64,000 nt of DNA from contig JAIVEN010000003.1 in assembly GCA_026686845.1 (NCBI GenBank), positions 2,110,501 through 2,174,500 of the forward strand. Direction: 5' to 3'. Under the pieces are notes generated by a model. That model was not told the origin of the DNA, ran no database searches, and worked only from the letters and a program-made list of their open reading frames with translations. How positions within the stretch are numbered: the first letter of the stretch is position 1; each line of letters opens with the position of its first letter. Positions 39,601-52,052 of this stretch are shown here, in pieces. The position numbers and the translations under genes are program-made. This DNA comes from Adenanthera pavonina (taxonomy: Eukaryota > Streptophyta > Magnoliopsida > Fabales > Fabaceae).

Positions 39601-42600
39601 TCCAAGTGGTTCCCAAGTGATGTAGTCGAGGGAACATGCTCAGCATTGATAGGAGGCCCATTATCTTTAATACCTAAAACTGAACCATCAACCTGAGAAC
39701 CATTAGATTCAGAAGTAACAAAGTTTTTGCTCTCAATAACATCCACTTCAGATTCATGTCCAATGCCTCTTTTTTGTCCACCCAATCCTTCAGCAACATG
39801 CACCTGTGTATCCTCAACTTCATTCTGCACTGACTTAGAAGTCTGCAACAAGTCATCATTAATAGCACTTTCAAGTTGTTTAATCCGCCTATCAGAATGC
39901 ACCCAGAATGGAAGTAAAGATGATCCATGGGATGCAAGAGACCTAAAATCAGAGAGCCTGATCTCAATCTCCCAAATATATTTTGACAAGTAGTCCTGAC
40001 CTTGCAAATTACCCTTTGACCTGCATGATTTGGACATTAGAAATGGGGGAAAAAATGTCCTGATTCCATAAACAAATGAAGCAGAACAGCTAAGCATATA
40101 TACTTACTTTTCCAGTGACTTAAGCCTCTCCAATAAGTTCTCACTCTGTTGAACAAGACGGGAAGGAAAATTAATTCCTAATTGTTCTTCTTCCACACTG
40201 GGCTTAGAAAAAAATGAATGGTCTGTACCATTAGTTGCACTTAAAAGACAATCATTCCTATGTTCTTCATTCCATCCATCAGTCTGCGACCCATGACCAT
40301 ACGTTCCTCCATTAGAAATCACTGTGGTCCTTAAAGAACCATCAGGTGCTAGTGAAGCTAAAGAATCCTGCACTGCACCAGAGGACATTTTGGAATTATC
40401 CATACCAACAGCTGCACTCTGTAAGTTATTGTTGCCAGAAGCAAGAGTTGTCAGGTCACAGACTAACTCAGCTGTCTGTGCCAAACCATGGGGCACTTCC
40501 CATGAAGTTTCTCCAGTTTCAACATTCCAGTAATAATAGCGTTTACTCTCCTCATGCATGACCATCTTCCACCTCAGACTAACATCAGCAATAACTTGTT
40601 CATTGGAAATTTCAGAAACAGATGTTTGGTCTTTGGAGGCTATTTCTTTTTGTAAATCAGCATCAGCAACATCACTTTCATTTTTTTCACAGCCCTCAAT
40701 ATCAAAAGAAGTAGAATTTTGTGAGGTTCCCTGTGGACCACCACTCTGAGCAATATGACCTTCAGACAAATTGACGTCCAAATCTTGGGATTCTTCTTCA
40801 GGTGAAACCTTTGCCTGAAACATATAAAGCAGCTTGCCATAAGCAGTACAATTAATCATTTTCACATACCACCAGTTTGTAATGCCTAATCCATCAAACA
40901 TACAATATATGTCAAAATTTGAGACAGGTCCAACATTGCCACAGACCCTCCTCCACTATAGGAGAGTTAAACAGGAAAATTATTATGATGATGAACATCA
41001 ATATGAGCAGCATATTGATCTATGGTAAGGAAAAATCAAACTTTTGGCTTAAAATATAAATGCAGGTAGTGGAATACCTCTTCATTCAGCGTGGGGCTGT
41101 GCTCCTTAGCATTGCTAGGCCCTTTACTTGATCCCTCATCCACTTCATCGTCACTGTATTGCCCAAGCAACAGCAGGGGATTCTGTAATGGTTGACCTGA
41201 AGAAAAAATGCTATAATGTCAGAAACAATGAAGTCAATGGTTTATTAACCATGTAATAGTCATAATATCTGAAAAGAATGCAAGGTAGATTATAAATAAC
41301 AAGTTCTGCCAAAGACAAGGAAGACAAAACGTTAACTTCAACATGTAAATACATTCACAAGCATTTAGCTTGTATTATGAGTCACCTGTTACAAATGGAA
41401 AAATGTCAGTAGCACATAGAGCAAATAAAGTCAGAAACATACGAACCAATACAAACTTTCTAGAGCCTGGACCTCAGATATCCTTTGATGCTGCCAAAAA
41501 ATGGGGGAATGATTGGGAGTCATTCATAATTTCACTGTGGCAGGGCCGACCTCATCTGAAATAAATGTTCCCAAGACCACAGCAGTCCTACAGTCTGAGA
41601 ACAGATTCTTGGGGCAAAAAACATAATATGTCTTGCATATATAGTTCCATATTTCCAGCAAAATAATGTTGATCACTCATGTCCTCTATATATACTCCTT
41701 TTGAAGAAAACTGACAGAACCCACCTGAAGAAGAGGGTGAATTGGGTAACCCATCACGATGTTTTGAATCAATATCTCCTACGTCATCATGTACAGTGGA
41801 GCCACCCAAATCTCCTGGAAAGATTAAAAAAGTGCATTATATTGTTGAAAATATCTGTCAGCTACATCAGTAAGACAATAACCACACACCCCATATCAAA
41901 TTCCAAGTGCTGAAGGGTATAAATCATGAATGTCTATTAAAAACAAAACCAATATATATATATATATATATATTAAAAAATGGTGCATTCTTTCAAGATT
42001 AATTTGTAGTCTTAAAAATCACGGACATGAAGACACACATAAAATGTCACAAAACTAAGGCACAAGGTATCTGTGGAATGTTGGACAAATGTGACAGTAA
42101 TTACAAAGAAATCCATTTAAAGTTTTTCCTTGTACAAAAAAAAAATCAACAAATAATAGAAATAAACATCATAATCGGAAAAACAAACATCACAAACTAC
42201 AAAGCCTGGCCAGGACTATGTAGCACATGAAAAACATATATGTACAAGCATACAAGAGTATACAAGATATAATATGAGATAAACTATCTTTAGATTCGTA
42301 AGTTTGTTGTGTTACTAAATTACTCCCACCATATTGCATAGAACTTTTTATTTTTTATATTATATAGAACTTTCAAATACAACCAGACGCGTCTCAATGG
42401 ATTCAATCTCAAAGGAATTCCGTTCAAGCCAAACACTACCATTTGACCAAAGCAATTCTTGGATAAGATGAACATAAACCGTATACACGAGTGACGTCCA
42501 ATGTTGCGTTAGACAGAACAAAACAAATTCTCCTGCATAAAATTCTCCACCATTTATTATTATTATTATTTTTCTTGTTCTTTTTTTTAATGAAATCCCC

Positions 42601-43063
42601 ACATTTAATTTTACCTTAGTGTTCAAGCTCCAAGAGAAAGTACCAAATGCATTACATTTTAAAACGTATTAAATGCCTTTTGCGCTTCCAGTTAAGAAAA
42701 ACAAACATCTATTGTCATCCTCACAAATCCATTTAAACTCAAAGCCACGTCACTTCTACAAAACATTTTATCTAGCTAAGCATCACTTGAGAATCAACCC
42801 AAAGAGCAGTCAGAAAACCACAAATTGAACTCCAGGCCTCTCTTTGATTTTCCAAATATATGGGAACGAATTTAACCATAACTGAGTTCTAAAATCAAGT
42901 AAATTTAACAAACCAAAACAGGGCAAAAAAGAAAAAGTACGCTAATTCGCGTGTAAAACAGGAAACAATGGCGAATACCAGAGGGTTCCGCACAGAGATC
43001 AAGTTTGACTCTACGGCCAGCGTTGCTTAAAGCAGCAAGACGACGTTCTTTTCTCTTCCCCAT
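36616..43063 (-). CDS. WW-domain protein, formin-binding protein 4 (FNBP4)-like
   Basis: Eleven minus-strand exons join in frame to 925 residues: 42979-43063, 41725-41814, 41078-41196, 40108-40814, 38921-40020, 38587-38802, 38028-38107, 37808-37900, 37659-37732, 37415-37544 and 36616-36699. The N-terminus MGKRKERRLAAL is basic, and NPLLLLGQYSDDE (exon 3) is the FNBP4 signature. WW1 spans about residues 178-209 (W180, W203, P206). WW2 is at the extreme C-terminus, about 893-923 (W897, W920, P923). Between them are an acidic region, a proline-rich repeat (about 559-608) and a charged helical part (WKAAKEELLEEEEEPESVYE). WW domains bind proline-rich ligands. FNBP4 proteins are nuclear or spliceosome-associated in animals, and the plant role (At3g13225 type) is little defined. 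All splice sites are GT-AG and no defect was seen. Confidence 0.92.
39234..39345 (-). repeat. In-frame 33-base minisatellite coding PPPPPPDNEQV
   Basis: Within exon 5 of the WW gene, a unit of about 33 bases (plus-strand reading gaggaggcacctgttcatta then tctggtggtggt) is repeated in tandem. It gives successive protein blocks ending DDEWI, DNEQV, DNEQV and DNEEM, each after five or six prolines. All changes keep the frame. Such repeats can vary in number between alleles. Confidence 0.8.
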
Positions 43064-46000
43064 TCGATTTACGATACGAATTTCCGTGAAACCTTCGAGT
43101 AAGCACCTTTCGTACGTGCTGGCAAAGAAGCTAAAAATGTAGGGTTTTGGAGAGTTTCGAGTTGGAGACGCCACCGAACTTTCTTTCGTCTCCGAATACA
43201 AATGAAAGCTCAAAAATCGAGGAACAAGGAAGGAAGGTCGGTCGGTCACGCAGGTGCTGATTCCTCTACTGTTAACCATCTGCTAGTGCGTGCAGTGTTT
43301 AAAAGGAAGGCGGATCGGCTCCTTTTACTTGCATCTGGACCATACGGATATCCCACGGCTGTTCTTCTGCCACGTCCGTAATTACGTTTTATTGAAATAC
43401 TCAACCTCTCAAATTAAAAAATTCAAAGCTTTTAAAATTAATATAAAATGATTTACATTATTTAATTATTATTTTCAATTTGAGATTAAAATCTTAATTT
43501 TTAATTTTAATAATAAATTACAAATTTATATTTATGGCACATCATATTTTTAAAATAATAAAAACATTAATTAAATTTAAATTATCATCCAAATCAGATT
43601 TGAGATGAATAAATCATATGAGAATATTTATACAATTATTTAGAAATCCAATGGTTCATCTTCAGGGCTTCGTTGGCTGAACAGATGTACTGTAACTTTG
43701 AGCTTCGGTCCCTTGGACTCCATGCTTAATGGAGAATGGGATGTGCATTAGTCACACAGTAACTCCACCCTTTGGAACTCTATGTTTCCCTTTTTTTTTA
43801 TTTTCTATTCTTTTTAAATCAGTCTCATTTTTTTCATTTATTCATTTTTTATTCTTTTATAAGTGGGATATATATTTTTTCTTTTTTTAGGTAGGTCCCA
43901 GGTTCTTTCTTTTTTTCTTTTTTTTAATCCATATTAATTTTAATTAATATTATTTAATATTAATTTTTTGAGAATATATAGAGTTAGTGATATGATTTTT
44001 TTTAATTCAATATATTTTATAACTATATAAAACGTCCCCAACGCATTTGCATTCCCTGCAGGTGCAGGGGAGAACAATCTAGTTATTTCAAAGGGAAGAA
44101 GGCTGGGGCATCATTGAAAGGCCTGAAGATGTGCTGAAATCAAGAAAGTTCAGGCGAAGAATGGTGCAGGATTAACAGTAAAGTTTAAAGTTTTGAATAG
44201 AAGAAAGGACACTGTACAGTGAACCACATGACCCCCATAATGGATGACGGCGTGAACAACACCGGCAACGTCGCTGAAATCATGAACGGCAACGTGAATG
44301 GCAATGGGCAGTGGAGATGTGCGCTGGTGGCGTCCGTGGAGCCAGCAGACTTGTAGCTTCTTGTGGCTTGTGATCACTAAGACGACAACTTTCGGTGCTT
44401 TTTAAAAGATTAGTCCTGTGAGATGTGGGATTACATAAATGACTTCTCCCATTGAATTGAAATTCTAAGAATAAAGGAGTCGAATCGCATGGAAAATTAT
44501 TTTTTAACGTTACGAAAGAATAGATCAAGGAAATGGGCTATGCTATATTTTGAATTTTATTTATCAATCATGCTAAAAATATTTCAAATATCTGTGTAAT
44601 ATTTTGACATTTTGGCACACGGTCAAATTGTCTGTGAGGAGTAATAGTTCCGACTAAATTTGTAGTGGACCAAATTAAAATAATTTTTGGAAAGCCAATA
44701 AATTTTAAAAAACCCATTTTAAAATTTTATAAGCCTTAAAGTGATTATTATTGATATTTATTAAATTAAACTCAAAATAATGTAATGAGTGCTCTAGAAA
44801 AGATATACCAAGTCAAGATTATCACAAAGCAAACGGTAGAATGTGGATGCAAAGTGGACAAAGAGAAGTAGGGAGCCAAGAAAGTGCTAATTGTAACAAT
44901 ATGGCTGGAGAGCTCAAGTGATGGCACAAAATATGGAAAGTGGAGAATTATCAACCCTCCGCCTATATACCGGGTAGAGCACCAAGCAACAACGTCAATA
45001 TCTTAAAATCCAATTTCTTAATACAATTAGACACAACTCTACATCAATCTTTCTTATTTTGTTTATTTGTTCTTTATTTTCAGCTTTCATCATTATTCTT
45101 CAAAGTTCTTTTTTTTTTTTCACTTTTTCAAGCATTCTTCAAATTCAAACACGATCATTATTATTCATTTGAGCTAGTAGCAACTTTTGCATTTATATTC
45201 CTTACAAGCTTTAAATTTCTAGTCTCATCTTAATTTCTGATACTCACCTATGGGAGAATTATGGAAAAAGACCAATAGAGCTTCCATTGTTAAAAGTCTG
45301 AGTTTTCTAAAATTTAAGATGTTAACCTCAAGCATGCCTAGATCAGTGAGCAAATATCAATTTATTATTTTATTTGCTACAAATCCTTCCAACATATCAT
45401 ATTGAATGGGCGTATGAGGGATCAATTTCACTCGGCACTATCTGACTTTGGGGGCAGCCTCAAGGTTCAGCATGTGCTCTCTCATATTTTCATACAGGTA
45501 ACTGCTCTAAATGTCATGTCCTTTTTTTTGGCCACTAAATCTCATGTCCTTATAACTCTAGTTATTATCATTTATGAGACTTTTATTTTATTTTTTTGGG
45601 TCAGTTCAATTCACTGTCCATTTGGGTGATATTACAAGGTGACGATAAGAATGTGCTATAATTTGAGTCCTTTAGGGTGGAGTGAAGTGGCTGGGGTGAC
45701 GGACCACGTAAGACGCCGTTTCTGTGGATTATTAACTGATGCTAATCCCAGCAATTAGCAGAGGATCTGAACGGGCCAACATAGCCAGAGGACTGTAATC
45801 GACCACACCTAAATCACTCACAGACTTAGAACTCGCCTCATTTGTTTAGACTTAGACACCTTACAGCATTTTTGTTCAACGTTTTAACAGTATTCACTAC
45901 TTGTCATTTTCTTGTTAAAGTCTAAAATAGCATTGTTCGTGACTTAAGAATAGCATATCTTTCTACAAATTTGATTATATATATGGATATTGTACACAAC

Positions 46001-46468
46001 ACCCACGTAGAGGGCTGGCCTTGATTAAGCATTGGTCAGGATAAGATTAGCACCAAACTTGAACATTCCTTTTCCACGCCAAGTTTGAAAATTAGCATCA
46101 GCCTTGGACACATCCCTTTTCATGGCCAAGTTTCAAATAGATGCAAACCCCATATGAGAATTTTTTTTTTTTGGCCACTAAACCCAATATGAGATCTGAA
46201 TCTGATGATTACCAACTCCAGCAAACGCCCACCAACTTGACTCCTTTAAATGACAAGAATGCTCAACAGCAACAATGAGCAACCCGACCATTTGAGCTTT
46301 TTCAATAATGCCAGATTCTTTAAAATAGATTGATGCATTACAAAAATCAGCTTAAATGAGCAACTTTCATTAAGTTCATATTAGTTACAGTAGTCTTATC
46401 TACCAAGACAGTTAGTTACATTTCGCAATGAAGCATAGCCGGATGACAGATATTAAAAATGAATATAG
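43064..46468. other. Promoter side of the WW gene and intergenic sequence
   Basis: No gene was recognised. The first 300 bases upstream of 43063 are less AT-rich and should hold the WW gene leader and promoter. Short frames (44150-44377, 44280-44528, 44940-45233) show no domains. Poly-T and poly-A tracts are frequent. Confidence 0.45.
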
Positions 46469-48132
46469 CAATGCTATGAGGATAAATACTTCCTCGATGC
46501 TTTCTCCAAGACACCACTGGGGCAAAATGATAAACCAAATTCAAGGCAATGCATTGCACACCAAGAAAGCATACTTCTCTCTCATTAACACAGTTACCAT
46601 GGTTGCCATTACAACTGTCCCGCTACCCAAATTAAATATCGACCATCAATGTATGGCTGTTCCTTCAATATCCTCTGAATTTTTCTAAAATATCGAATTT
46701 TTCCTATCCTACCTTGATCATAGCAATTCATCTGCTCATGACTATCAACATCCACTGCTATTGTGCTCTGATACCCAGAAGTTGCAGCTGCCACTGTCAC
46801 TACCATAACCATACCCTCTAACCAATCACCCTAGCCAAAAATAATAGTACTTCCAGAAAGATCACCAAGTACACAACCAAATTTCCATCACCCAATGCCA
46901 TATAACTATTTATGATCAAGTCATTAAAGTTTATCATCGATGGAACTAATGGTGTTTCTTATGAAAAAAAAATGTGCTTTTGGAATTCTCGGCATCCAAT
47001 CTTCAAACAAGTTGCAGCAATTTTTAAAAACCAATAGAACAAGTCATGTCAAAACACTGAAACGGCATTCTAAGGGATGACAAACAGAAAGAACTAGGTC
47101 CATGAAGTTGCCGAGATGACATCCTACATTGAAGAATTACTTTCACTTCTAAACATGCCCTTATAATTGTCCTTGCCAACTTCAGATTTTTGAGTTCAAC
47201 TGGTTTAATGATGAACCAGATGTTATTCTGGTCAAAATTGCCATAAGCCAAGTATGATCCAAACCTCAAAAGAGCAGAGACAGCCTGAATGAAGCACTTC
47301 TAAGCATAACAGTTAACCTGAAATCTGTTCTTTAAAGACCTGGATTATTAAGCTTTCTATATTCGTACATATATTACAGTAAAAGGAAACTGGCTATCAG
47401 CATTACATACACACGAACATATCTAGAATGCTAAAATCCTCACCTAGGATTAAATCATTCTATTTACTTGTAATAACAAGCAACAAATTTATTTTAAAAG
47501 GAGTAAAGCCGTAATTTGAAAAGACACTCCAAATTTCTAAGTGGCAGAACTTATGGGTTGAACCTAAATACAGCCTAGCCCTATGTACCTTCTCTTATTT
47601 ATAGCACTCCAGAAACAGAGATTAACTAAATGATAAATTCCTAAAGTAACAAGCAACTTAAATAATTCTCCAATCTTTAGAATAGAGCAAGAGGATTATC
47701 CTGCAAACAACTAAGATCAATATTAAGTAATAATGCTTTGAAACTCATTCTTAACATTGATCCTAAAATAATTCATAAATCTTCATGATATAAAAAAACT
47801 AACTCAACTTCTCTTTCATGGTACTTTTCCTTATATTCTTCTACTTTTCTTTCACACCAGTTCTTTCAAAATATTCTAGTCCTGAAAAGTTTTCTTTCTT
47901 TCAACTTTATTCTAACCAACCCCCCCCCACAAGGCCCCCCGGCCAAAAAAAAAAACCCGCACTCAAAGTTTCATCCTCTTTCTTGACTATAAACCTTACC
48001 CTGTCTTCTTATCTTTTTTCCAATGATTCTGAAATCTTCAGATTCTGGCTTCTTATATATAACTTCAAACTTAGAAAGCAAGCAAGCAGCTCCTTACTTT
48101 GAGTATGAAACCACATTTTCTTGCTTTCTCTG

Positions 48133-48463
48133 TTTCAGTTTCAAACTTTTGAAGTATCATGGAAGAAAGTGATCAAGGGCAACAAAGTAGTTTCAATCTT
48201 TTTCTATGTTAGAAGAATTGATTTATTTGTCAAATGTCATTCCAAATTGGCATTTATCTATTTATTGTTTATATAGAAAAATTTTTTACCACCTAGTTAA
48301 TAGCATTTTCCCCCTTTCTGTTGCAGTTTCAAACTTTGTGTTATCATGGAAGAAAGCAATCAAGGGCAACAAATTAGTTTCAAACCTTTTTACGTTCGAA
48401 TAGTTAATTTATATGTTAAATGTTATTCTAAATTTACATTTATCTATTTTTGTTTATATAGCT
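48133..48463 (+). repeat. 187-base tandem duplication with an ATGGAAGAAAG block
   Basis: Two similar blocks, about 48133-48280 and 48320-48463, each run cagtttcaaactt, atcatggaagaaag, atcaagggcaacaaa, and then atttatctattt with tgtttatatag. Both include an ATG (48159 and 48346) starting MEES-QGQQ. The second frame is open for 67 codons but is mostly hydrophobic T-rich coding. The origin is unknown. Confidence 0.65.
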
Positions 48464-49007
48464 TCTTTTTTTTTTTTCATGTTAGCGCCTTGCTTATCTC
48501 AGGCTTGTACCTAGCAGCTTTCGTCTTTGATTACCCTCAGTTTTATTGACTTTCATATTAACCCAATAAGACTAGGTTAGACCCCATTTGAACCCCTAAC
48601 CTAGACCTTTTCTCCCGATCAGTTATCTAAAACATTATCCTCAGAATTTTGATCTTGAGTTTCTCATCACCCTGTTGTCATTATCACTCTTGTGCCATCC
48701 AATAATCTTACGTTGACATAAAGAACAGATCTATAAATTCTTTAAATAATTTCAAGCATGCAATATGAAGACTATTTCAACAAAAGAAAACTAAAAAATG
48801 CAGGTAAAATATAATCAACACTCAGAGAAAAAAATATACAAGCAACCGCATTTAATTTAAATTAAAATATTTGTCAGGTTCTTTCTTGGGAGGGGCAACT
48901 TTTTTTTTTGGGCATGAATCAGCAGCTAATGTGTGTATAGGTTATGCAAGAGTTCAAGTTAGGGTCCAAAATTTTGGTAAGATTAAAAGTTACTTGCAAC
49001 TGGAGCC

Positions 49008-49536
49008 TCCTCCCACTCAGTTTCATCATCATCCTCACGTTTTGATTTCATGCCAACTTGACAATGGGAAGTACCACTAAAAAGGATCCTCAAATTCAGA
49101 TGTATTTGATGATTCCTGTTGTGCTTTTGCAGCCTCTTCCAATTCTTGTTGTTTCTTGAGTAATGCTGCATAATAAGCCACAATGTATTCATCCTATAAC
49201 AAGACAAAAAGAGATATCATAAGTGAATAAAATCATTCTTCAAACTTTTGGGGGCGGAGGTAGAGAGTAGAGACATCAAGTGACAAACAATTATAAAATC
49301 AACCAAAATAACAGTTAATTTGATTGTGCGGGCATGTAGACTTTTTTTCATCATCATGTTCAACTGTTGACTTTTTGTCATCTGAATACTGCGCTGCAGT
49401 GGCTGCTCCTTGGTAAGACTCATCCATCGTTTAATCATCCACGGTGGCAAAACCTTTAGAGATGTACTTTCAGTTACAGAATTAATATCCTCTCCTTTGT
49501 CTTCAGCCCCATTAAAATCAACTGCAACCTGTCCAC
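49008..49536 (-). pseudogene. TFIIE-alpha 3' exons, broken copy 1
   Basis: The minus strand encodes VAVDFNGAEDKGED, LKVLPPWMIK and SLTKEQ. It then loses the frame at a deletion of about 50 bases relative to copy 2 (at about 49412), and resumes out of frame. The next exon (49008-49195) reads DEYIVAYYAALLKKQQELE until an extra T in the EDPF codons (about 49079-49084) creates a stop. The downstream EWEEAP codons, with Trp, are intact but out of frame. TFIIE-alpha recruits TFIIH to the RNA polymerase II pre-initiation complex. The last acidic exon and all 5' exons are missing. It cannot make TFIIE-alpha. Confidence 0.85.
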
Positions 49537-50218
49537 ATCCAGCAATGGATCTTAGCAATCAATCTATCGGGATCAGAATTTACAAAATTGAACAATGTTA
49601 CCAAATATCCATGAAATACCTTGAGAAAAACTATTGTATAGTGCTTCAGATTTATTCACTTTTCAGTGTTTATCAAAAACCAAACTCCACCTTAATTCGC
49701 ACTATTTTTGGGTAATTTAAATGCACATCAGAATCTCAGTGATTGTAAAAAGTAGGTCAAACTTAAATTGTCCAGTCTAAATTAACTTATTAACCAGCTA
49801 AAAGAAGAAAGCATGGCCACAATAGTACACGAGACCATTCTTATTTAAATTCATGTCTGGCCAACATAAGACCTATTTCAATGTGTCTGCTCAAGATTAA
49901 TTTTCTGTCACAGCTCATAAAACTAAATGTCATATTGAAATGCTAAAACATTACATACAAAAACTACGACCACGAATAAAGAAAGCCAGTGATATTAAAT
50001 ATCTTCTTCATAGAAAAATATCAAAATATTATATATGTGATGCATAATGCATCCATTAAACTAATAATCTTCTCATTCCAACAAATTTTAAAACTTTTCT
50101 GTAATATATTTTACACAATTTAAGGTCAGTATTACCTTGTTGAGTAACCCATCTAAGTGGAATATCAAATGGATCAGGAATTCAGCTTTATCTAAAATTT
50201 TAGTAGCTAATATCTATC

Positions 50219-50741
50219 TCCAGATAATTATAGATAGAAGAGAAAAGAAGAGAAGATGGGCTGACACAATGTACGTGGTTCCAGCATATAGTGATGATGA
50301 GATAGTGCAAAAATCTTCCAAATTTTTAGAGACACCAATTTACCCAAGGTTGAAGAGAGTCTCATTCAGTGATTCAGTTAAACCATCAACTCACTATTAT
50401 AAGTCAGCAAATGAGGACGTAATGACAGATGACAAAGAAACAAAGTCTGGCCAGAGTGGTGAAGAGAGTTCTAGTATCACCAGCCGCAACACACTTGTGA
50501 ATGATCAATATGAGAAACGGGGTAACTCAAATATGCAGGTGATAGCCCCAGTAAATATGATACCACTCTTCAGAATGAAAGGAACAAGAATCAAATAGGT
50601 CTTTCAGAGGAATTACCTATAATCAGGGAGAAAGCCATCGCAAAGTATGACAAGGTTAAACTTAAAAACCAAGTGGTGCAGCTGGTATCCTTCTTCCTCA
50701 TTTTATTCATCCTACTAGCATATTTCCGAATAAAGCAATAG
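50219..50741 (+). pseudogene. Unrecognised gene tail with C-terminal membrane anchor
   Basis: An exon-like frame after an acceptor (atctccag ending 50222) encodes a basic start (RREKKRRWADTMYVVPAYSDDE), a hydrophilic serine-rich middle and DQYEKRGN. After one apparent base slip near 50520, a second frame continues to a TAG at 50739 and encodes KYDTTLQNERNKNQ, LPIIREKAIAKYDKVKLKNQ and a hydrophobic segment, VVQLVSFFLILFILLAYF, then RIKQ. The end is therefore a tail anchor or last transmembrane helix. The upstream side is cut by the boundary of the TFIIE-alpha duplication at 50161. I do not recognise the family. It may be a truncated pseudogene, or a gene with one sequencing slip and exons I could not find. 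Confidence 0.45.
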
Positions 50742-51424
50742 CCTGCTTACATGAAATTACCGAGAAACTAATATGTTATCGCATTTTGGGAAGTTAGACA
50801 GCATTTGACTGTTGATCCTCGATATTATGCACCTAATATTTGAAAAAGGTTATATATATTACATATTTTTTCAGTTGATTATATATTACATATTAAATGT
50901 TATTGAATGGTCGAATACGATACGTGAACATGATTATAGGTGAAAACCATATCGGTTATACTCAGATTATGTATGATGATATTTTTCTCTTTAATTCATT
51001 TTCCATTCTACAGTGATCTTCATTTATTTTGATATAGAATATTATTAAATAAAGGAAATCTAATCGTGATAGATAGTAAGAGGAAGAATTTCAATGTGAA
51101 TCCATGACCGAGTCTATCATTTTTTTTATGGTCATGAATCTGTCACGATATGCTCGTGAAAGAACACAAGGTGGGGTGATGTGCAGTTTAATGATTGAAC
51201 CGCAGGAGTCCTATGTAGTACTTATGAAACTCTGAACTCTCCAAAACCAAAGACTCAAAATCAAGCGCAGGAAGCTTTCACCTGAACAGGATATATGGCT
51301 TGATCAAATTGCCGAACACCATCCTTGAGTACGCCACAGCACAGCTGATCCCTGACCCTGCACCGATTCCTTCCTCGATAGTAAAAGAATAAGTCACAGT
51401 CTCAAACCCAAGAATTCCCTTCTC
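50742..51424. other. Intergenic sequence and distal oleosin promoter
   Basis: No gene was seen in this AT-rich stretch. From about 51120 the base composition becomes more even, as expected when entering the promoter of the oleosin gene. Confidence 0.4.
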
Positions 51425-51430
51425 CACGTG
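51425..51430 (+). promoter_or_regulatory. G-box / ABRE core (CACGTG) upstream of oleosin
   Basis: A perfect CACGTG in the context tccacgtgtac sits 134 bases before the oleosin ATG. ACGTG cores bound by bZIP factors of the ABI5 class are well known in seed storage and oleosin promoters. The role here is inferred from sequence and position. No clear TATA box was fixed. Confidence 0.5.
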
Positions 51431-51563
51431 TACGGTGTGCCTTTGCGTGTCACAATACAGGGCCCTCCTTCTCGCATCTGTCCCTCTTAACACATTCTCT
51501 TCTCTCACAATTTAACCACTCTCTTCCTCTTTTTTTCTCCAAAAACCTTCAGGTCTCTACACC

Positions 51564-52052
51564 ATGACTGACAGTTATGCAAGCTCAGCCCCCACCCAGA
51601 GAGCCCTGGTTCCTACTTATAACTCATCCACATTTCTTCAAAGACTTCACGAGCATGTTCCGAACTCCACCCAACTAATCGGACTCTTGGCGCTTTTAAT
51701 AACTGGATCCGTCTTGCTCCTCCTTGCCGGCCTAACCATCGCCGGGGCCATTCTGGGTTTGATCTTCTTCGCGCCTTTGATCATCGTATCGAGTCCGATA
51801 TGGGTCCCGGTTGGAACCGTTCTGTTCATCGTCGTCGCAGGCTTCTTGTCCATGTGCGGATTTGGGGTCGTCGTTGTCGCTGTAATCTCATGGATGTACC
51901 AGTACTTCCGGGGGCTTAACCCACCCGGGTCAGACCGGATCGACTATGCTAGGAACCGGATTTACGACACAGCGAGCCATGTGAAGGAATACGCTAGGGA
52001 ATACGGCGGGTATTTGCAAAGCAAGGTAAAGGATGCGGCTCCGGGCGCTTGA
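51564..52052 (+). CDS. OLE: Oleosin, oil-body structural protein
   Basis: A single intronless frame of 162 residues, as is usual for oleosins. A hydrophilic N-terminal arm (1-35) is followed by a hydrophobic hairpin of about 70 residues (37-110). At its turn is the proline knot P71-x5-S77-P78-x3-P82, the defining oleosin motif. The C-terminal arm is amphipathic (SDRIDYARNRIYDTASHVKE) and ends KVKDAAPGA. Oleosins coat seed or pollen lipid droplets, keeping them small and preventing fusion. The short C-terminal arm suggests a low-molecular-weight form, but the class is not assigned with confidence. The ATG lies in a tidy context with pyrimidine-rich sequence upstream. The upstream G-box fits ABA and seed control. 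No defect was seen. Confidence 0.95.
   Translation: MTDSYASSAPTQRALVPTYNSSTFLQRLHEHVPNSTQLIGLLALLITGSVLLLLAGLTIAGAILGLIFFAPLIIVSSPIWVPVGTVLFIVVAGFLSMCGFGVVVVAVISWMYQYFRGLNPPGSDRIDYARNRIYDTASHVKEYAREYGGYLQSKVKDAAPGA

Larger units (their letters stand above)
46469..50161 (-). repeat. Segmental duplication, copy 1 (TFIIE-alpha 3' region)
   Basis: Long stretches match 59255-62917 in the same orientation and order: 46469-46585, 46598-46960, 47000-47390, 48590-49200 and 49220-50161. Copy 1 lacks the roughly 1 kb that in copy 2 (about 59370-60360) carries the last TFIIE-alpha exon. It has about 1.2 kb (47390-48585) that copy 2 lacks. Similarity stops abruptly after aagtgga at 50161. Confidence 0.85.

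Noticed and set aside
42905..43279. Longer N-terminus for the WW protein from an upstream in-frame ATG
   Set aside because: The MGKRKERR start at 43063 matches the family; the upstream residues look like leader sequence.
44150..44377. Histidine-rich minus-strand frame, and a plus-strand MDDGVNNTGNV frame over the same bases
   Set aside because: Short, no family match, no splice partners.
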